NCBI RefSeq assembly: GCF_016741855.1
Contig: NZ_JAERRH010000022.1
Location: forward strand, 36,501-100,500
Source: Streptomyces musisoli
GTDB lineage: Bacteria > Actinomycetota > Actinomycetes > Streptomycetales > Streptomycetaceae
Length of the DNA stretch: 64,000 nucleotides
Direction of reading: 5' to 3'
Under the pieces are notes generated by a model. The model was not told the origin of the DNA, searched no databases, and saw nothing but the letters and a program-made list of their open reading frames with translations. The position numbers and the translations under genes are program-made. Shown one piece after another: positions 54,001 through 61,476 of this stretch. How positions within the stretch are numbered: the first letter of the stretch is position 1; every line of letters starts with the position of its first letter.

Positions 54001-54146
54001 TCCTGGGCAAGCTCGGCGTCTCGGGCCGGGGCGAGGCGGCGGCGGTGGCGCACCGCCTGGGCCTGTTCGTGGCCGGGACGTCTGCTGCCGTGGCCGGGAC
54101 GTCTGCTGCCGTGGCCGGGACGCTCGCTGCCGAAGCGCCGGGCTGA
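51060..54146 (+). CDS. Large LuxR-family ATPase regulator (LAL/MalT-like)
   Basis: A 1028-residue STAND-type regulator. An AAA_16 ATPase comes first: Walker A GGEAGVGKT at residues 41-49, Walker B VVLVLEDLHWAD near 155. A middle region of TPR-like helical repeats follows, and a LuxR helix-turn-helix closes the protein (LTNRERDVLGLVAAGRTNRQ, IAEELFISPKTASVHVSNIL; about 940-1005). Such proteins are ATP-dependent activators of transport or secondary-metabolism genes. ATG 51060 is used because the domain begins directly (SVSPVFVGRTEELATL). GTG 51072 is possible, as is a longer Pro-rich form from GTG 50766. The C-terminus ends in three AGTSAAV repeats. Confidence 0.87.
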   Translation: MLGPVETRSVSPVFVGRTEELATLNDALARACAAEPQALLLGGEAGVGKTRLVEEFAAAAAGRGAVVAVGGCVEIGADGLPFAPFSTALRALRDALPGEFAAAAAGQEEELARLLPDLGEAAPGRHDEQGMARLFELTARLLERVAAGHTVVLVLEDLHWADASTRHLLAYLFRTLRAGRLLVLATYRSDDIHRRHPLRPLLAELDRLRTVRRIELARFTREEAGRQIAGILAAEPDPAHVDEIYARSDGNAFFIEELAVAACEGSCTGLTDSLRDLLLVRVEALPESAQRVARIVAEGGSTVEYRLIEAVAGLTEDDLIEALRAAVGANILTVTRTGDGYRFRHSLVREAVADDLLPGERSRLNRRYAEALEADPALVPADARVMRLASYWYQANDAAKALPAVLAATVVARRRHAYTEQLGLLERAMELWDGAPEEVRSALRPVDYAEVYPPCGCDPATTPLRYLDLMAEAAVAGRFGGERERALKITKRALRLLEEERDPLRAAWFWVQRSRLVQALARGDGRQELATAQDLVRGLPPSEVHAEVLAVAANWSMQHRPGPEALAAAERAVEYARMVGARETELHALLTLAGLTVESGDPEAGLAQLRQVLRDTRAENVHPVTGRAYVNLPSALQSVGRDREAVPLLREGIDFCRRYGLLDSGAWAWGNLSDALYSLGQWREAAEAAVHATRVGHSAKPRAAGALRLAHLALARGDLAEAGRQLADARTWYGTHDRRPQQDLPLARIALGVAAAEGRIADARAALLPALDAGFPPGTHRHAWPLLLAAATAEADARTLPAARPGRSETLDRVTTAVRTLTTGVPLWQAYGQWTRAELRRAAGRDTVDTWSPVVTAFECLDRPYDLARVRHRLAGALLAEGGDDERDRAVELLRLAAAVAAHLEARPLAEAVARLAQRARLTLGGASGQVPAPADPVAALGLTNRERDVLGLVAAGRTNRQIAEELFISPKTASVHVSNILGKLGVSGRGEAAAVAHRLGLFVAGTSAAVAGTSAAVAGTLAAEAPG
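54070..54132. repeat. 21-bp repeat in the LuxR ATPase C-terminus
   Basis: GTGGCCGGGACGTCTGCTGC plus one C, repeated from 54070, 54091 and (changed) 54112. It codes for the (V)AGTSAA heptapeptide at the end of the protein, past the DNA-binding domain. Confidence 0.8.
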
Positions 54147-54183
54147 GACCTAGGCTGGAGAAAACGGGCAACAAGGGGGAGCC

Positions 54184-54378
54184 GTGTTCAACGTCTTCGA
54201 GGAGCTGTTCTCGCCCGGCCGCAAGCACACCCGGGACGAACAGAACCGGCTCGAACTGACCCGTGAGGACGTCGGCGACAACGATCCCGGCCGTGGCCCC
54301 ATCGACCTCGCGTCGGGCAAGGCGGTGATACGCCTGCCGGAAACGTCGCGCGACGAGGACGAGCCCGAAGCCGGCTGA
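54184..54378 (+). CDS. Small DUF6191-like protein
   Basis: A 64-residue protein: VFEELFSPGRKHTRDEQNRL, then ELTREDVGDNDPGRGPIDLA and a charged tail. It matches, from memory, the short Streptomyces family DUF6191, whose role is unknown. GGGGGAG precedes GTG 54184 by five bases. It follows the LuxR ATPase with a 37-base gap and may share its transcript. Confidence 0.75.
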   Translation: MFNVFEELFSPGRKHTRDEQNRLELTREDVGDNDPGRGPIDLASGKAVIRLPETSRDEDEPEAG

Positions 54379-54518
54379 GCGCGGCGACGCGGCGACGCCC
54401 CGGCAAGACGCAGCCGGCAAGACGCGGGCCGGGCTGGCGGCGGCCGGAAAGGCGCGGGCCGGGTCGGCGGCGGCACGATGACGCACCGGCGACGCGCGGT
54501 CGCGTGCGATGGCGGCGC

Positions 54519-55676
54519 TCATCTCACCCGCAGCTCCAGGATCCGGTCGTCGCCCTTCTTCGGCTCGCCCCGGCCGTCCGTGTTGCTGGTGACCAGCCAC
54601 AGCTTGCCGCCGCCCGCCGGTGCCACCGTGCGCAGACGGCCGTAGGCGCCGGTGAGGAAGGCCTGCGGGGCCGCCGCGGCCTGCGTGCCGCGCAGCGGAA
54701 CCCGCCACAGGCGCCGGCCCTTCAGTCCCGCCATCCAGATCACGCCGTCCGCGTAGGCGACGCCGCTGGGGGAGGCCTCGTCGGTGTGCCACTGGGCGAG
54801 CGGGTTGTGCAGGCCGGTGCCGGAGGACTCGCCCTCGGCCTCGGGCCAGCCGTAGTCGTCACCGGGCTTGATCGCGTTCAGCTCGTCCCAGGTGTCCTGC
54901 CCGAACTCCGAGGCGAACAGCCGCTGCCGGTCGTCCCAGGCCAGGCCCTGGACGTTCCGGTGGCCGTACGAGTACACGGGGGAGCCGGGGAACGGGTTGC
55001 CCGGCGCCGGCTCGCCGTCCGGGGTCAGCCGCAGGATCTTGCCGCCCAGCGACTTCCGGTCCTGGGCCAGCCCCCGCTGCCCGCTCTCGCCGGTGCCCGC
55101 GTACAGCATGCCGTCAGGGCCGAACGCGATCCGGCCGCCGTTGTGGATGACACCCTTGGGGATGCCCTTGAACACCGTGTCCGGAGCGCCCAGTTGCTCA
55201 CCGGCCGGCTTCCGCTCGTCGTACAGCATGCGGACGATGCGGTTGTCCGAGGCCGAGGTGAAGTAGGCGTAGATCATGTGGTCCGAGGCGTAGTCGGGGG
55301 AAAGGGCGATGCCCAGCAGACCGCCCTCGCCGGCCGGGGAGACCCCGGAGACCGTGCCCAGCTCGGTCTTCTTCCCCGTCTTCTCGTCGATCCGCGTGAC
55401 CGTCCCGTCGTCCCGGGAGGAGACCAGCAGACCGCCGCCGGGCAACGCGGCCAGTCCCCACGGTGTCTTCAGGCCCTCGGCCACCGTGCGCAGCACCTCC
55501 ACCGACCCCTTGGCCGGGGCCGCCGACTCGGTGCCCGGCGCGGGAGCGGTGGCGCCGGACGTGGTGGCGGCGGGCCGCGCGCCCGGCAGCTCCCCGCCAC
55601 CGGAGGAGCAGCCGGCCGTCAGCAGCAGGACGGTCGCGGCCAGCACGGCCGGTACGGCTCGACGTCGCACGATCAT
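54519..55676 (-). CDS. PQQ-type glucose/sorbosone dehydrogenase lipoprotein
   Basis: A 385-residue exported six-blade beta-propeller. The lipobox LTAGC puts the lipidated cysteine at residue 23; a Ser/Pro/Ala-rich linker follows. GSDH marks: LKTPWGLAALPGGGLLVSSR, GEGGLLGIALSPDYASDHMI, GGKILRLTPDGEPAPGNPF, SYGHRNVQGLAWD and FGQDTWDELNAIKPGDDYGW. Relatives oxidise sugars with PQQ, but several Streptomyces members have not been tested. GAAGGGACC precedes ATG 55676; the same frame is open upstream to 56369 but only as a shadow of the next gene. Confidence 0.9.
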   Translation of the reverse strand: MIVRRRAVPAVLAATVLLLTAGCSSGGGELPGARPAATTSGATAPAPGTESAAPAKGSVEVLRTVAEGLKTPWGLAALPGGGLLVSSRDDGTVTRIDEKTGKKTELGTVSGVSPAGEGGLLGIALSPDYASDHMIYAYFTSASDNRIVRMLYDERKPAGEQLGAPDTVFKGIPKGVIHNGGRIAFGPDGMLYAGTGESGQRGLAQDRKSLGGKILRLTPDGEPAPGNPFPGSPVYSYGHRNVQGLAWDDRQRLFASEFGQDTWDELNAIKPGDDYGWPEAEGESSGTGLHNPLAQWHTDEASPSGVAYADGVIWMAGLKGRRLWRVPLRGTQAAAAPQAFLTGAYGRLRTVAPAGGGKLWLVTSNTDGRGEPKKGDDRILELRVR

Positions 55677-55774
55677 GGTCCCTTCGAGGCGGCGGTGGAA
55701 CGGCACCCTCTCCCTCTCATACACCGTCGGCGCCCGCCGGGTTCCCGCTACCGGGCAACCGATGACCGGGAACC

Positions 55775-56773
55775 TCAGTCCCACGACCCCTGGGCCGCCG
55801 GCAGCCGGGCCACCTCCGCCAGGTCCTGCGCGGTCAGCCGCAGGCCGGCTGCCGCCGCGTTCTCGGCGGCCCAGTGCTCCCGCTTGGTGCCCGGCAGCGC
55901 GATCACATGACGGCCCTGCGCCAGCACCCAGGCCAGGGCCACCTGCGCCGGGGTGACGTGCTCGCCGTGCCGGCGGGCGACCCGGCGCAGACCCGCGACG
56001 ATCGGCTGGTTGGCCGCCATCATCTCGGCGGTGAACCGGGGATGCCGGGCGCGCAGGTCGTCCCGTTCGAAGCCCTCGCCCGGCGTCAGCGTGCCGGTCA
56101 GGAACCCGTTGCCCAGCGGCATCGCCGCCAGGAAACCCACCCCGCGCGCCTCGCACCAGGGCAGCAGCGCCAGGAGCGCCTCCGGGGACCACACCGACAG
56201 CTCCGCCTGCACCGCGCTCACCGGGAACACCTGCTGCACCCGCTGCAACTGACGCAGCGTCGTGTCGTACAGCCCGCCGCCCGCGCGGCGCCCGCCCCGC
56301 GCACCCACCGCGCACAGGCCCAGCGCCCGCACCTTCCCCGCCCGCACCAGGTCCGCCATCGCGCCCCACGTCTCCTCGACGGGCACCTCGGGATCGGCCC
56401 GGTGCAGTTGGTAGAGGTCGATCACGTCGGTCTGGAGCCGGCGCAGCGAGGCGTCACAGGCCCGCCGCACATAACCCGGGCGGCCGTTGGCCACGATGTG
56501 CTGCTCGCCCACCAGCAGCCCCGCCTTCGTGGACACGAAGGCGTCCCGGCGCCGCTCCCTGAGCACCCGGCCCAGCAGCAGCTCGTTGGTGAACGGACCG
56601 TACATGTCCGCGGTGTCCAGGAGGTCGCAGCCCAGATCCAGCGCCCGGTGCACGGTTCTGACCGACTGGTCACCGCGCTGTCGCGATCCGCTGTACGCCC
56701 AGCTCATCGGCATGCATCCGAGTCCGACGGCCCCCACCGCGAGTCCCCCCGCGCCGATCGTCCTGCGCTCCAC
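55775..56773 (-). CDS. Aldo/keto reductase
   Basis: A 332-residue NADPH-dependent TIM-barrel reductase. Catalytic tetrad: Asp and Tyr in DLLDTADMYGPFTNE, Lys in FVSTKAGLLV, His in DLYQLHRADP. The cofactor end has HVIALPGTKREHWAAENAAA. GTG 56773 follows AGGGAGG by 11 bases; a start at ATG 56824 would also be in frame. The substrate, an aldehyde or ketone, is unknown. It lies 98 bases before the sugar dehydrogenase gene on the same strand. Confidence 0.88.
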   Translation of the reverse strand: MERRTIGAGGLAVGAVGLGCMPMSWAYSGSRQRGDQSVRTVHRALDLGCDLLDTADMYGPFTNELLLGRVLRERRRDAFVSTKAGLLVGEQHIVANGRPGYVRRACDASLRRLQTDVIDLYQLHRADPEVPVEETWGAMADLVRAGKVRALGLCAVGARGGRRAGGGLYDTTLRQLQRVQQVFPVSAVQAELSVWSPEALLALLPWCEARGVGFLAAMPLGNGFLTGTLTPGEGFERDDLRARHPRFTAEMMAANQPIVAGLRRVARRHGEHVTPAQVALAWVLAQGRHVIALPGTKREHWAAENAAAAGLRLTAQDLAEVARLPAAQGSWD

Positions 56774-56848
56774 CTGCTCGTGAACCTCCCTCTGCCCGGC
56801 CACCAACCTAACCTCTGCACCCACGGCGGCCTGACATAGCCTCCTTGC

Positions 56849-57826
56849 ATGACTTCAGACGTCTGGCTTCCCATTCCGCCCGAGGGGATCGACGGTCTGC
56901 CCGAGGGACCCCGGTACCTGTTCTGGGACGGCGGTGACAACGGTGACCAGCCGTTTCCCGGAGACCCCGCGGAGTGCGCCGTGTACGTGGTGCCCTACAT
57001 GAAGCGGCTGTCGGTCCGGGTGGCACCGCTGGAGCACCTGACGAACGTCCGGCTCATCCAGACGCTGACCGCCGGCGTGGACGACATCACCGCACGGCTG
57101 TCGGCGATCGCGCCCGGTGTCCGGCTGTGCAACGCCCGCGGGGTGCACGAGACGAGCACGGCCGAGCTGGCGCTCACGCTGACCCTCGCCGCGCTGCGCG
57201 GCATCCCCGGGTTCGTCCGCGCCCAGCGCCAGGAGCGCTGGGCGCCCGGCTTCCACCAGTCCCTCGCCGACAAGAACGTCGTGATCGTCGGTTACGGGGC
57301 CATCGGCGCAGCCATCGAGGACCGGCTCGTCCCGTTCGAAGTGGCGCGGGTGGCGCGCCTCGCGCGCTCCCGGCGCACCACGGCGCGCGGTCTTGTGCAC
57401 CCGATCACCGATGTGCTCTCACTGCTTCCGGAAGCGGACGTCGTGATCCTCTGCACGCCGCTCACCGAGGACACCCGGGGGCTTGTCGACGCCGACTTCC
57501 TCGGCCGGATGAAGGACGGGGCGCTGCTGGTCAACGTCGCGCGCGGCCCCGTGGTCGACACCAAGGCGCTCCTCGCCGAGCTGGAACGGGGCCGGATCAC
57601 CGCCGCCCTGGACGTCACGGACCCCGAGCCGCTGCCCCCGGGACATCCCCTGTGGCAGGCGCCCGGCGTGCTGATCAGCCCCCATGTCGGCGGGCCCTCC
57701 TCGGCCTTCCTGCCCCGCGCCAAGCGGCTGCTCGTCGACCAGTTGACCCGGTTCGTCCACCAGGAACCACTGCGGAACGTGATCCTTACCACCGGACCCG
57801 GAACGGCGGGAGCAACCGGGCGGTAG
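56849..57826 (+). CDS. D-isomer-specific 2-hydroxyacid dehydrogenase
   Basis: A 325-residue NAD-dependent reductase. Rossmann motif VIVGYGAIGAAIEDRLVPFE, the catalytic Arg in LLVNVARGPVVDTKALLAEL, the Glu in ALDVTDPEPLPPGHPL, and the His in SPHVGGPSSA. The N-terminus PEGPRYLFWDGGDNGDQPFP is typical of a Streptomyces subgroup. Substrate unknown. Divergent from the aldo/keto reductase; it precedes the GGDEF gene by 152 bases. Confidence 0.92.
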   Translation: MTSDVWLPIPPEGIDGLPEGPRYLFWDGGDNGDQPFPGDPAECAVYVVPYMKRLSVRVAPLEHLTNVRLIQTLTAGVDDITARLSAIAPGVRLCNARGVHETSTAELALTLTLAALRGIPGFVRAQRQERWAPGFHQSLADKNVVIVGYGAIGAAIEDRLVPFEVARVARLARSRRTTARGLVHPITDVLSLLPEADVVILCTPLTEDTRGLVDADFLGRMKDGALLVNVARGPVVDTKALLAELERGRITAALDVTDPEPLPPGHPLWQAPGVLISPHVGGPSSAFLPRAKRLLVDQLTRFVHQEPLRNVILTTGPGTAGATGR

Positions 57827-57909
57827 TCCGCTTCCGGCACCCTCCGCAATCTTTCGGACGCGCCCCGTGCGCGCATATCCCCTGGTCGTCACGGAGAGTA
57901 GAGACACTA

Positions 57910-57922
57910 TGTCCCTGAGTGA
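57910..57922 (+). promoter_or_regulatory. Candidate BldD binding site before cdgC
   Basis: TGTCCCTGAGTGA fits eight of the nine fixed positions of the BldD consensus TnACnCWGnGTnA; the third base differs. It lies about 60 bases before the likely gene start. BldD, with c-di-GMP, represses developmental and c-di-GMP genes in Streptomyces. Confidence 0.5.
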
Positions 57923-57978
57923 CGATCCTGGTGTATCGTCCCGACAGGGGCTGCGCCGCTGACCATTCGGCGCCGGGG

Positions 57979-60900
57979 ATGGACATTTCAGATTTTGTGA
58001 GGGGGGCGACGGGCGATGCACGGCCTATGGACGAACGATCCGACGCGGCGGAGCCGCCGACGGCGACCCTGGCGCACGGCCACGCGGCGACGCGGCCACC
58101 ACACCAGCCACCACAGCCACCACCAGCGCAGGCACAGCGGCCGTCGCAGGCATGCGCACCCGGCGCACCGGGTCCGTCGGGACCCGGGAGCGGCGCTTAC
58201 CGGGAGGCCCCGGTGAGCGCCCCGCCCTCCGCGACGACCACCCTCGACGACGCGGTGCGCGCACCGCATCCGCACGAGGCGCCGCCGTCCCGCCGGCCCG
58301 TCCTGGGCGACGGCACCCGGCTGATGGAACAACTCGTCCTCGCCCTGGTCTGCGCGGCCTACGCCGTCGGAGCCGCGTTCGACTGGGGAACGGACCAGGT
58401 CGCACTGGTCATGGGCGACTTCGGACTGAGCGCGGCGGCGGGTACCGCCGCCGTCTCCTGCTTCCTGTACGCCCGCAGCCGGCGCGTGCGCTTCCGCTCG
58501 GCCTGGCTGCTGTTCGCCCTCTCCTCGGCCATGGCCGCCCTGGGCAACGCGGTCTGGGGGTGGTACGAGGTCGTGCTGGGCCGGGCCGTCCCCAGCCCCA
58601 GCTACGCCGACCTGTTCTTCCTGTGCTTCGCGCCGCCCGCCATCGTGGGCCTGCTGGTGCTCGCCAAGCGACCGGTGACCAGGGCGGGCTGGATCTGTCT
58701 CGGGCTGGACGCCTGGCTGATCGGCGGCTCGCTGCTGACCCTCTCGTGGAGCCTCGCGCTCGCCCAGGCGGCCCGGTTCGACGGGTCGAGCGTGGCGCAC
58801 GCCGCGCTGTCGCTGGCCTACCCGCTGCTCGACATCGCCCTCGTCAGCATGGTCCTCGCCCTGCACTTCCGCCGTGCCCCGGGCAACCGTACCGCCGTGA
58901 ACACCGCGATCGGCGCGCTCGCACTGACCGTCATGTGCGACGCCCTGTTCACCTCGCCGCTGCTGCACAGCAGCTACCGCTCCGGGCAGCTGCTGGACGC
59001 GGGCTGGTTCGCCGGTTCGCTGCTGCTCGCCTACGCGCCCTGGGCCGCGCCCCGGCGCCGGGGCGCGCAGGAGGCACGCGCGGGCGACGGGCACACGCGC
59101 GTGGTGCACGAGCACGTGCCGGGCCAGCGGAGTCCGGGCCACCACCACACACCGTCGTCCGCGCCGGGCGGCGAGCCCAGCCGGTACCCGGCCGGCCGGC
59201 CGCTCACCGGCTCCCTCGCCGCCCTCACCCCGTACCTCGCCGCCGCCGTGTGCACCCTGGGCATCCTGTACAGCGTCCTCAACGGCCGCAGACCCGACCA
59301 CGTCGTGCTGATCACCGCGGGCGCCGTGGTGCTGGCACTCGTCATCCGGCAGGGCATCATGCTGCTGGACAACATCACCCTCACCCAGGAACTGGCGCAG
59401 AAGGAGAACCACTTCCGCTCCCTGGTGCAGGGCTCCAGCGACGTCATCATGATCGCCGCGCCGAACGGCATCCTCCGGTACGTCTCCCCGGCCGCCGCCG
59501 GGGTGTACGGCCGGCCCGCCGAGGACCTGGTGGGCACCGAGCTGGCCGGCCTCATCCACCCGGAGGACCTGGGCTGCGTGGTGCACGAGGTGCGCCGCTT
59601 CCTCGCCGCCAGCCCGCTCCAGGAGCCCACCACGCGCATCGAGTGCCGGTTCCGCTCCGGCGAGGGCGGCTGGCTCAACGTCGAGTCGACCGTCAACCGC
59701 CACCACGGCGGGCTCATCTTCAACAGCCGGGACGTCACGGAGAGGGTGCGCCTCCAGGCGCAGTTGCAGCACAACGCCGAACACGACCCGCTGACCGACC
59801 TGCCCAACCGCGCGCTGTTCACCCGGCGCGTGCAGCAGGCCCTGTCCGGCCGCCGGGCCACCGACCGGGGCGCCGCCCTGCGCGGCACGGCCGTGCTCTT
59901 CATCGACCTGGACGGCTTCAAGGCCGTCAACGACACCATCGGGCACCAGGCCGGGGACGAACTGCTCATCCAGGCCGCGCGCAGACTCCAGGACGCCGTC
60001 CGGCACGGGGACACCGCCTCCCGGCTCGGCGGGGACGAGTTCGCGGCCCTGATCGTCGGGGACGGCACCCGGGACCGCGCCGCCCGGGAACGGAACATCC
60101 TGGAGCTCGCCGACCGCCTCAGGGTGACCCTCTCCCAGCCGTACGCCATCGACGGCAACGACGTCCGGGTCAACGCGTCCATCGGCGTCGCCTTCGCCGA
60201 ACCGGGTCTGGGCGCGGGCGAGCTGCTGCGCAACGCCGACCTGGCGATGTACCGCGCGAAATCGGCCGGAAAGGGCCGGGTCGAGCTGTACAAACCGCAG
60301 ATGCAGCAGGACGTCGTCCGCAAGGCGGAGCTGGCCACGCGCCTGCGTGCCGCGCTCCACGACGGCGAGTTCACGCTGCTGCACCAGCCCGTGGTGTGTC
60401 TTCAGAACGGGCGTGTCACGGCGGTCTCCGCGCAGGCGCGCTGGCGCTCCTCCCAGGGGGTGCTGTTCACACCGGCCGAGTTCATGCGGGTGGCCGAGGA
60501 CGGCGACAAGACCGCCGAGCTGGACCGCTGGATCCTCCAGGAGGCCGTGGAGCAGGCGGCCGAGCGGGCCACGACCGGGCTCGTCGTGCCGGTGGCGGTG
60601 CGGATGGGCGCCGGGCGGCTGCTGGACCGCTCGACGCCGCTGGGCTCGGTGGAGGCGCTGCTCACCCGGCACGGGCTGCCGCCCGGGGCGCTGGTCATCG
60701 AGCTGTCCGACACCGACCCCCGGGTCTCCCTGGACGAACTGGAGCGGCGGCTGACCGCGCTCAGCAGGCTGGGGGTGCGGATCGCGCTGGACGGCTTCGG
60801 CAGCGGCTACGCGGCCATCACGGCCCTGCGGCGGCTGCCCGTGGACATCCTCAAGCTCGACCGCAGCCTGGTCGAGGGCGTGGTCGAGTCCGCGCGGCTG

Positions 60901-61233
60901 CACAAGATCACCAGCGGTCTGCTGCGGATCGCCGGCGATCTCGGGCTCCAGTCGGTGGCGGAGGGCGTCGACCTGCCCGAGCAGGTGGTCGCACTGCGCG
61001 CCATGGGCTGCACCCACGGACAGGGCATGGCGTTCGCCGGTCCGCTGGACGAGTACCGGCTGTGCCGGGCGCTCGGATCCGGCCACTACCCGGTGCCGCA
61101 CGCCCCGGTGGAACCGGCGTTCGTAGGCAGTGTGCGCGAGCCGAAGGGGGTGTACACCGGGAGTGTCCCCGCTGTCTTCGGAGGCGGCAGTGCCCTTCGC
61201 TCACATTCTGAGACTCCCGTCCCACCCACTTGA
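57979..61233 (+). CDS. cdgC: Membrane PAS-GGDEF protein with degenerate EAL, CdgC type
   Basis: A protein of about 1084 residues. A disordered His/Pro-rich head is followed by about ten membrane spans (LVLALVCAAYAVGAAFDW onward), a PAS domain near 475-590, and a GGDEF domain with RLGGDEFAAL near 682. The inhibitory RxxD site is present as RHGD five residues before it. The C-terminal EAL-like domain has lost key residues: EAL reads SAQ (VTAVSAQARW), the catalytic DDFG is LDGFGSGYAA, and NVS is missing. It should make c-di-GMP rather than cut it. Position before ilvB matches SCO5511 (CdgC). ATG 57979 is a choice among GTG 57997 and ATG 58027; none has a clear ribosome site. Confidence 0.85.
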   Translation: MDISDFVRGATGDARPMDERSDAAEPPTATLAHGHAATRPPHQPPQPPPAQAQRPSQACAPGAPGPSGPGSGAYREAPVSAPPSATTTLDDAVRAPHPHEAPPSRRPVLGDGTRLMEQLVLALVCAAYAVGAAFDWGTDQVALVMGDFGLSAAAGTAAVSCFLYARSRRVRFRSAWLLFALSSAMAALGNAVWGWYEVVLGRAVPSPSYADLFFLCFAPPAIVGLLVLAKRPVTRAGWICLGLDAWLIGGSLLTLSWSLALAQAARFDGSSVAHAALSLAYPLLDIALVSMVLALHFRRAPGNRTAVNTAIGALALTVMCDALFTSPLLHSSYRSGQLLDAGWFAGSLLLAYAPWAAPRRRGAQEARAGDGHTRVVHEHVPGQRSPGHHHTPSSAPGGEPSRYPAGRPLTGSLAALTPYLAAAVCTLGILYSVLNGRRPDHVVLITAGAVVLALVIRQGIMLLDNITLTQELAQKENHFRSLVQGSSDVIMIAAPNGILRYVSPAAAGVYGRPAEDLVGTELAGLIHPEDLGCVVHEVRRFLAASPLQEPTTRIECRFRSGEGGWLNVESTVNRHHGGLIFNSRDVTERVRLQAQLQHNAEHDPLTDLPNRALFTRRVQQALSGRRATDRGAALRGTAVLFIDLDGFKAVNDTIGHQAGDELLIQAARRLQDAVRHGDTASRLGGDEFAALIVGDGTRDRAARERNILELADRLRVTLSQPYAIDGNDVRVNASIGVAFAEPGLGAGELLRNADLAMYRAKSAGKGRVELYKPQMQQDVVRKAELATRLRAALHDGEFTLLHQPVVCLQNGRVTAVSAQARWRSSQGVLFTPAEFMRVAEDGDKTAELDRWILQEAVEQAAERATTGLVVPVAVRMGAGRLLDRSTPLGSVEALLTRHGLPPGALVIELSDTDPRVSLDELERRLTALSRLGVRIALDGFGSGYAAITALRRLPVDILKLDRSLVEGVVESARLHKITSGLLRIAGDLGLQSVAEGVDLPEQVVALRAMGCTHGQGMAFAGPLDEYRLCRALGSGHYPVPHAPVEPAFVGSVREPKGVYTGSVPAVFGGGSALRSHSETPVPPT

Positions 61234-61266
61234 CACGTGGTGCGTGCCGGGGGGAGGGTCAGTGCC

Positions 61267-61308
61267 ATGCGCACCCGAATTCTCGTACTTGGAAAGCGCG
61301 TCGGCTGA
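61267..61308 (+). CDS. ilvB leader peptide
   Basis: A 13-residue frame MRTRILVLGKRVG with a GGGGGGAGGG ribosome site eight bases before its ATG. Codons for Ile, Leu, Val, Leu and Val are clustered. Together with the terminator at 61363-61396 it forms a classic attenuator for the branched-chain operon. The peptide itself needs no function. Confidence 0.88.
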   Translation: MRTRILVLGKRVG

Positions 61309-61362
61309 GCTGGGACCCACCGGAGGACGATCCGGAATCCCCAGCGACCTATCCGGCGCGCT

Positions 61363-61396
61363 CCCCTCGCTTGCCTTGCGGCACGAGGGGTTTTTT
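61363..61396 (+). terminator. ilvB attenuator terminator
   Basis: CCCCTCG (61363-61369) and CGAGGGG (61384-61390), with TGCC/GGCA pairing inside and loop TTGC, followed by six T. It is the only factor-independent terminator with a clear U-run in the window. An alternative pairing is AGCGCGTCGG in the leader (61295-61304) with CCGGCGCGCT just before the stem (61353-61362). Confidence 0.88.
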
Positions 61397-61476
61397 GTTG
61401 CACGAGTGCCTTTCGTGCAGCGCTTGAACTCCGTACAAACCTCGCAAAAACCCTCAGCATCGAGAAGAGAATGCCG

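Noticed and set aside
55677..56369. Open frame extending the sugar dehydrogenase upstream
   Set aside because: It is a shadow of the aldo/keto reductase; the lipoprotein signal begins at 55676.
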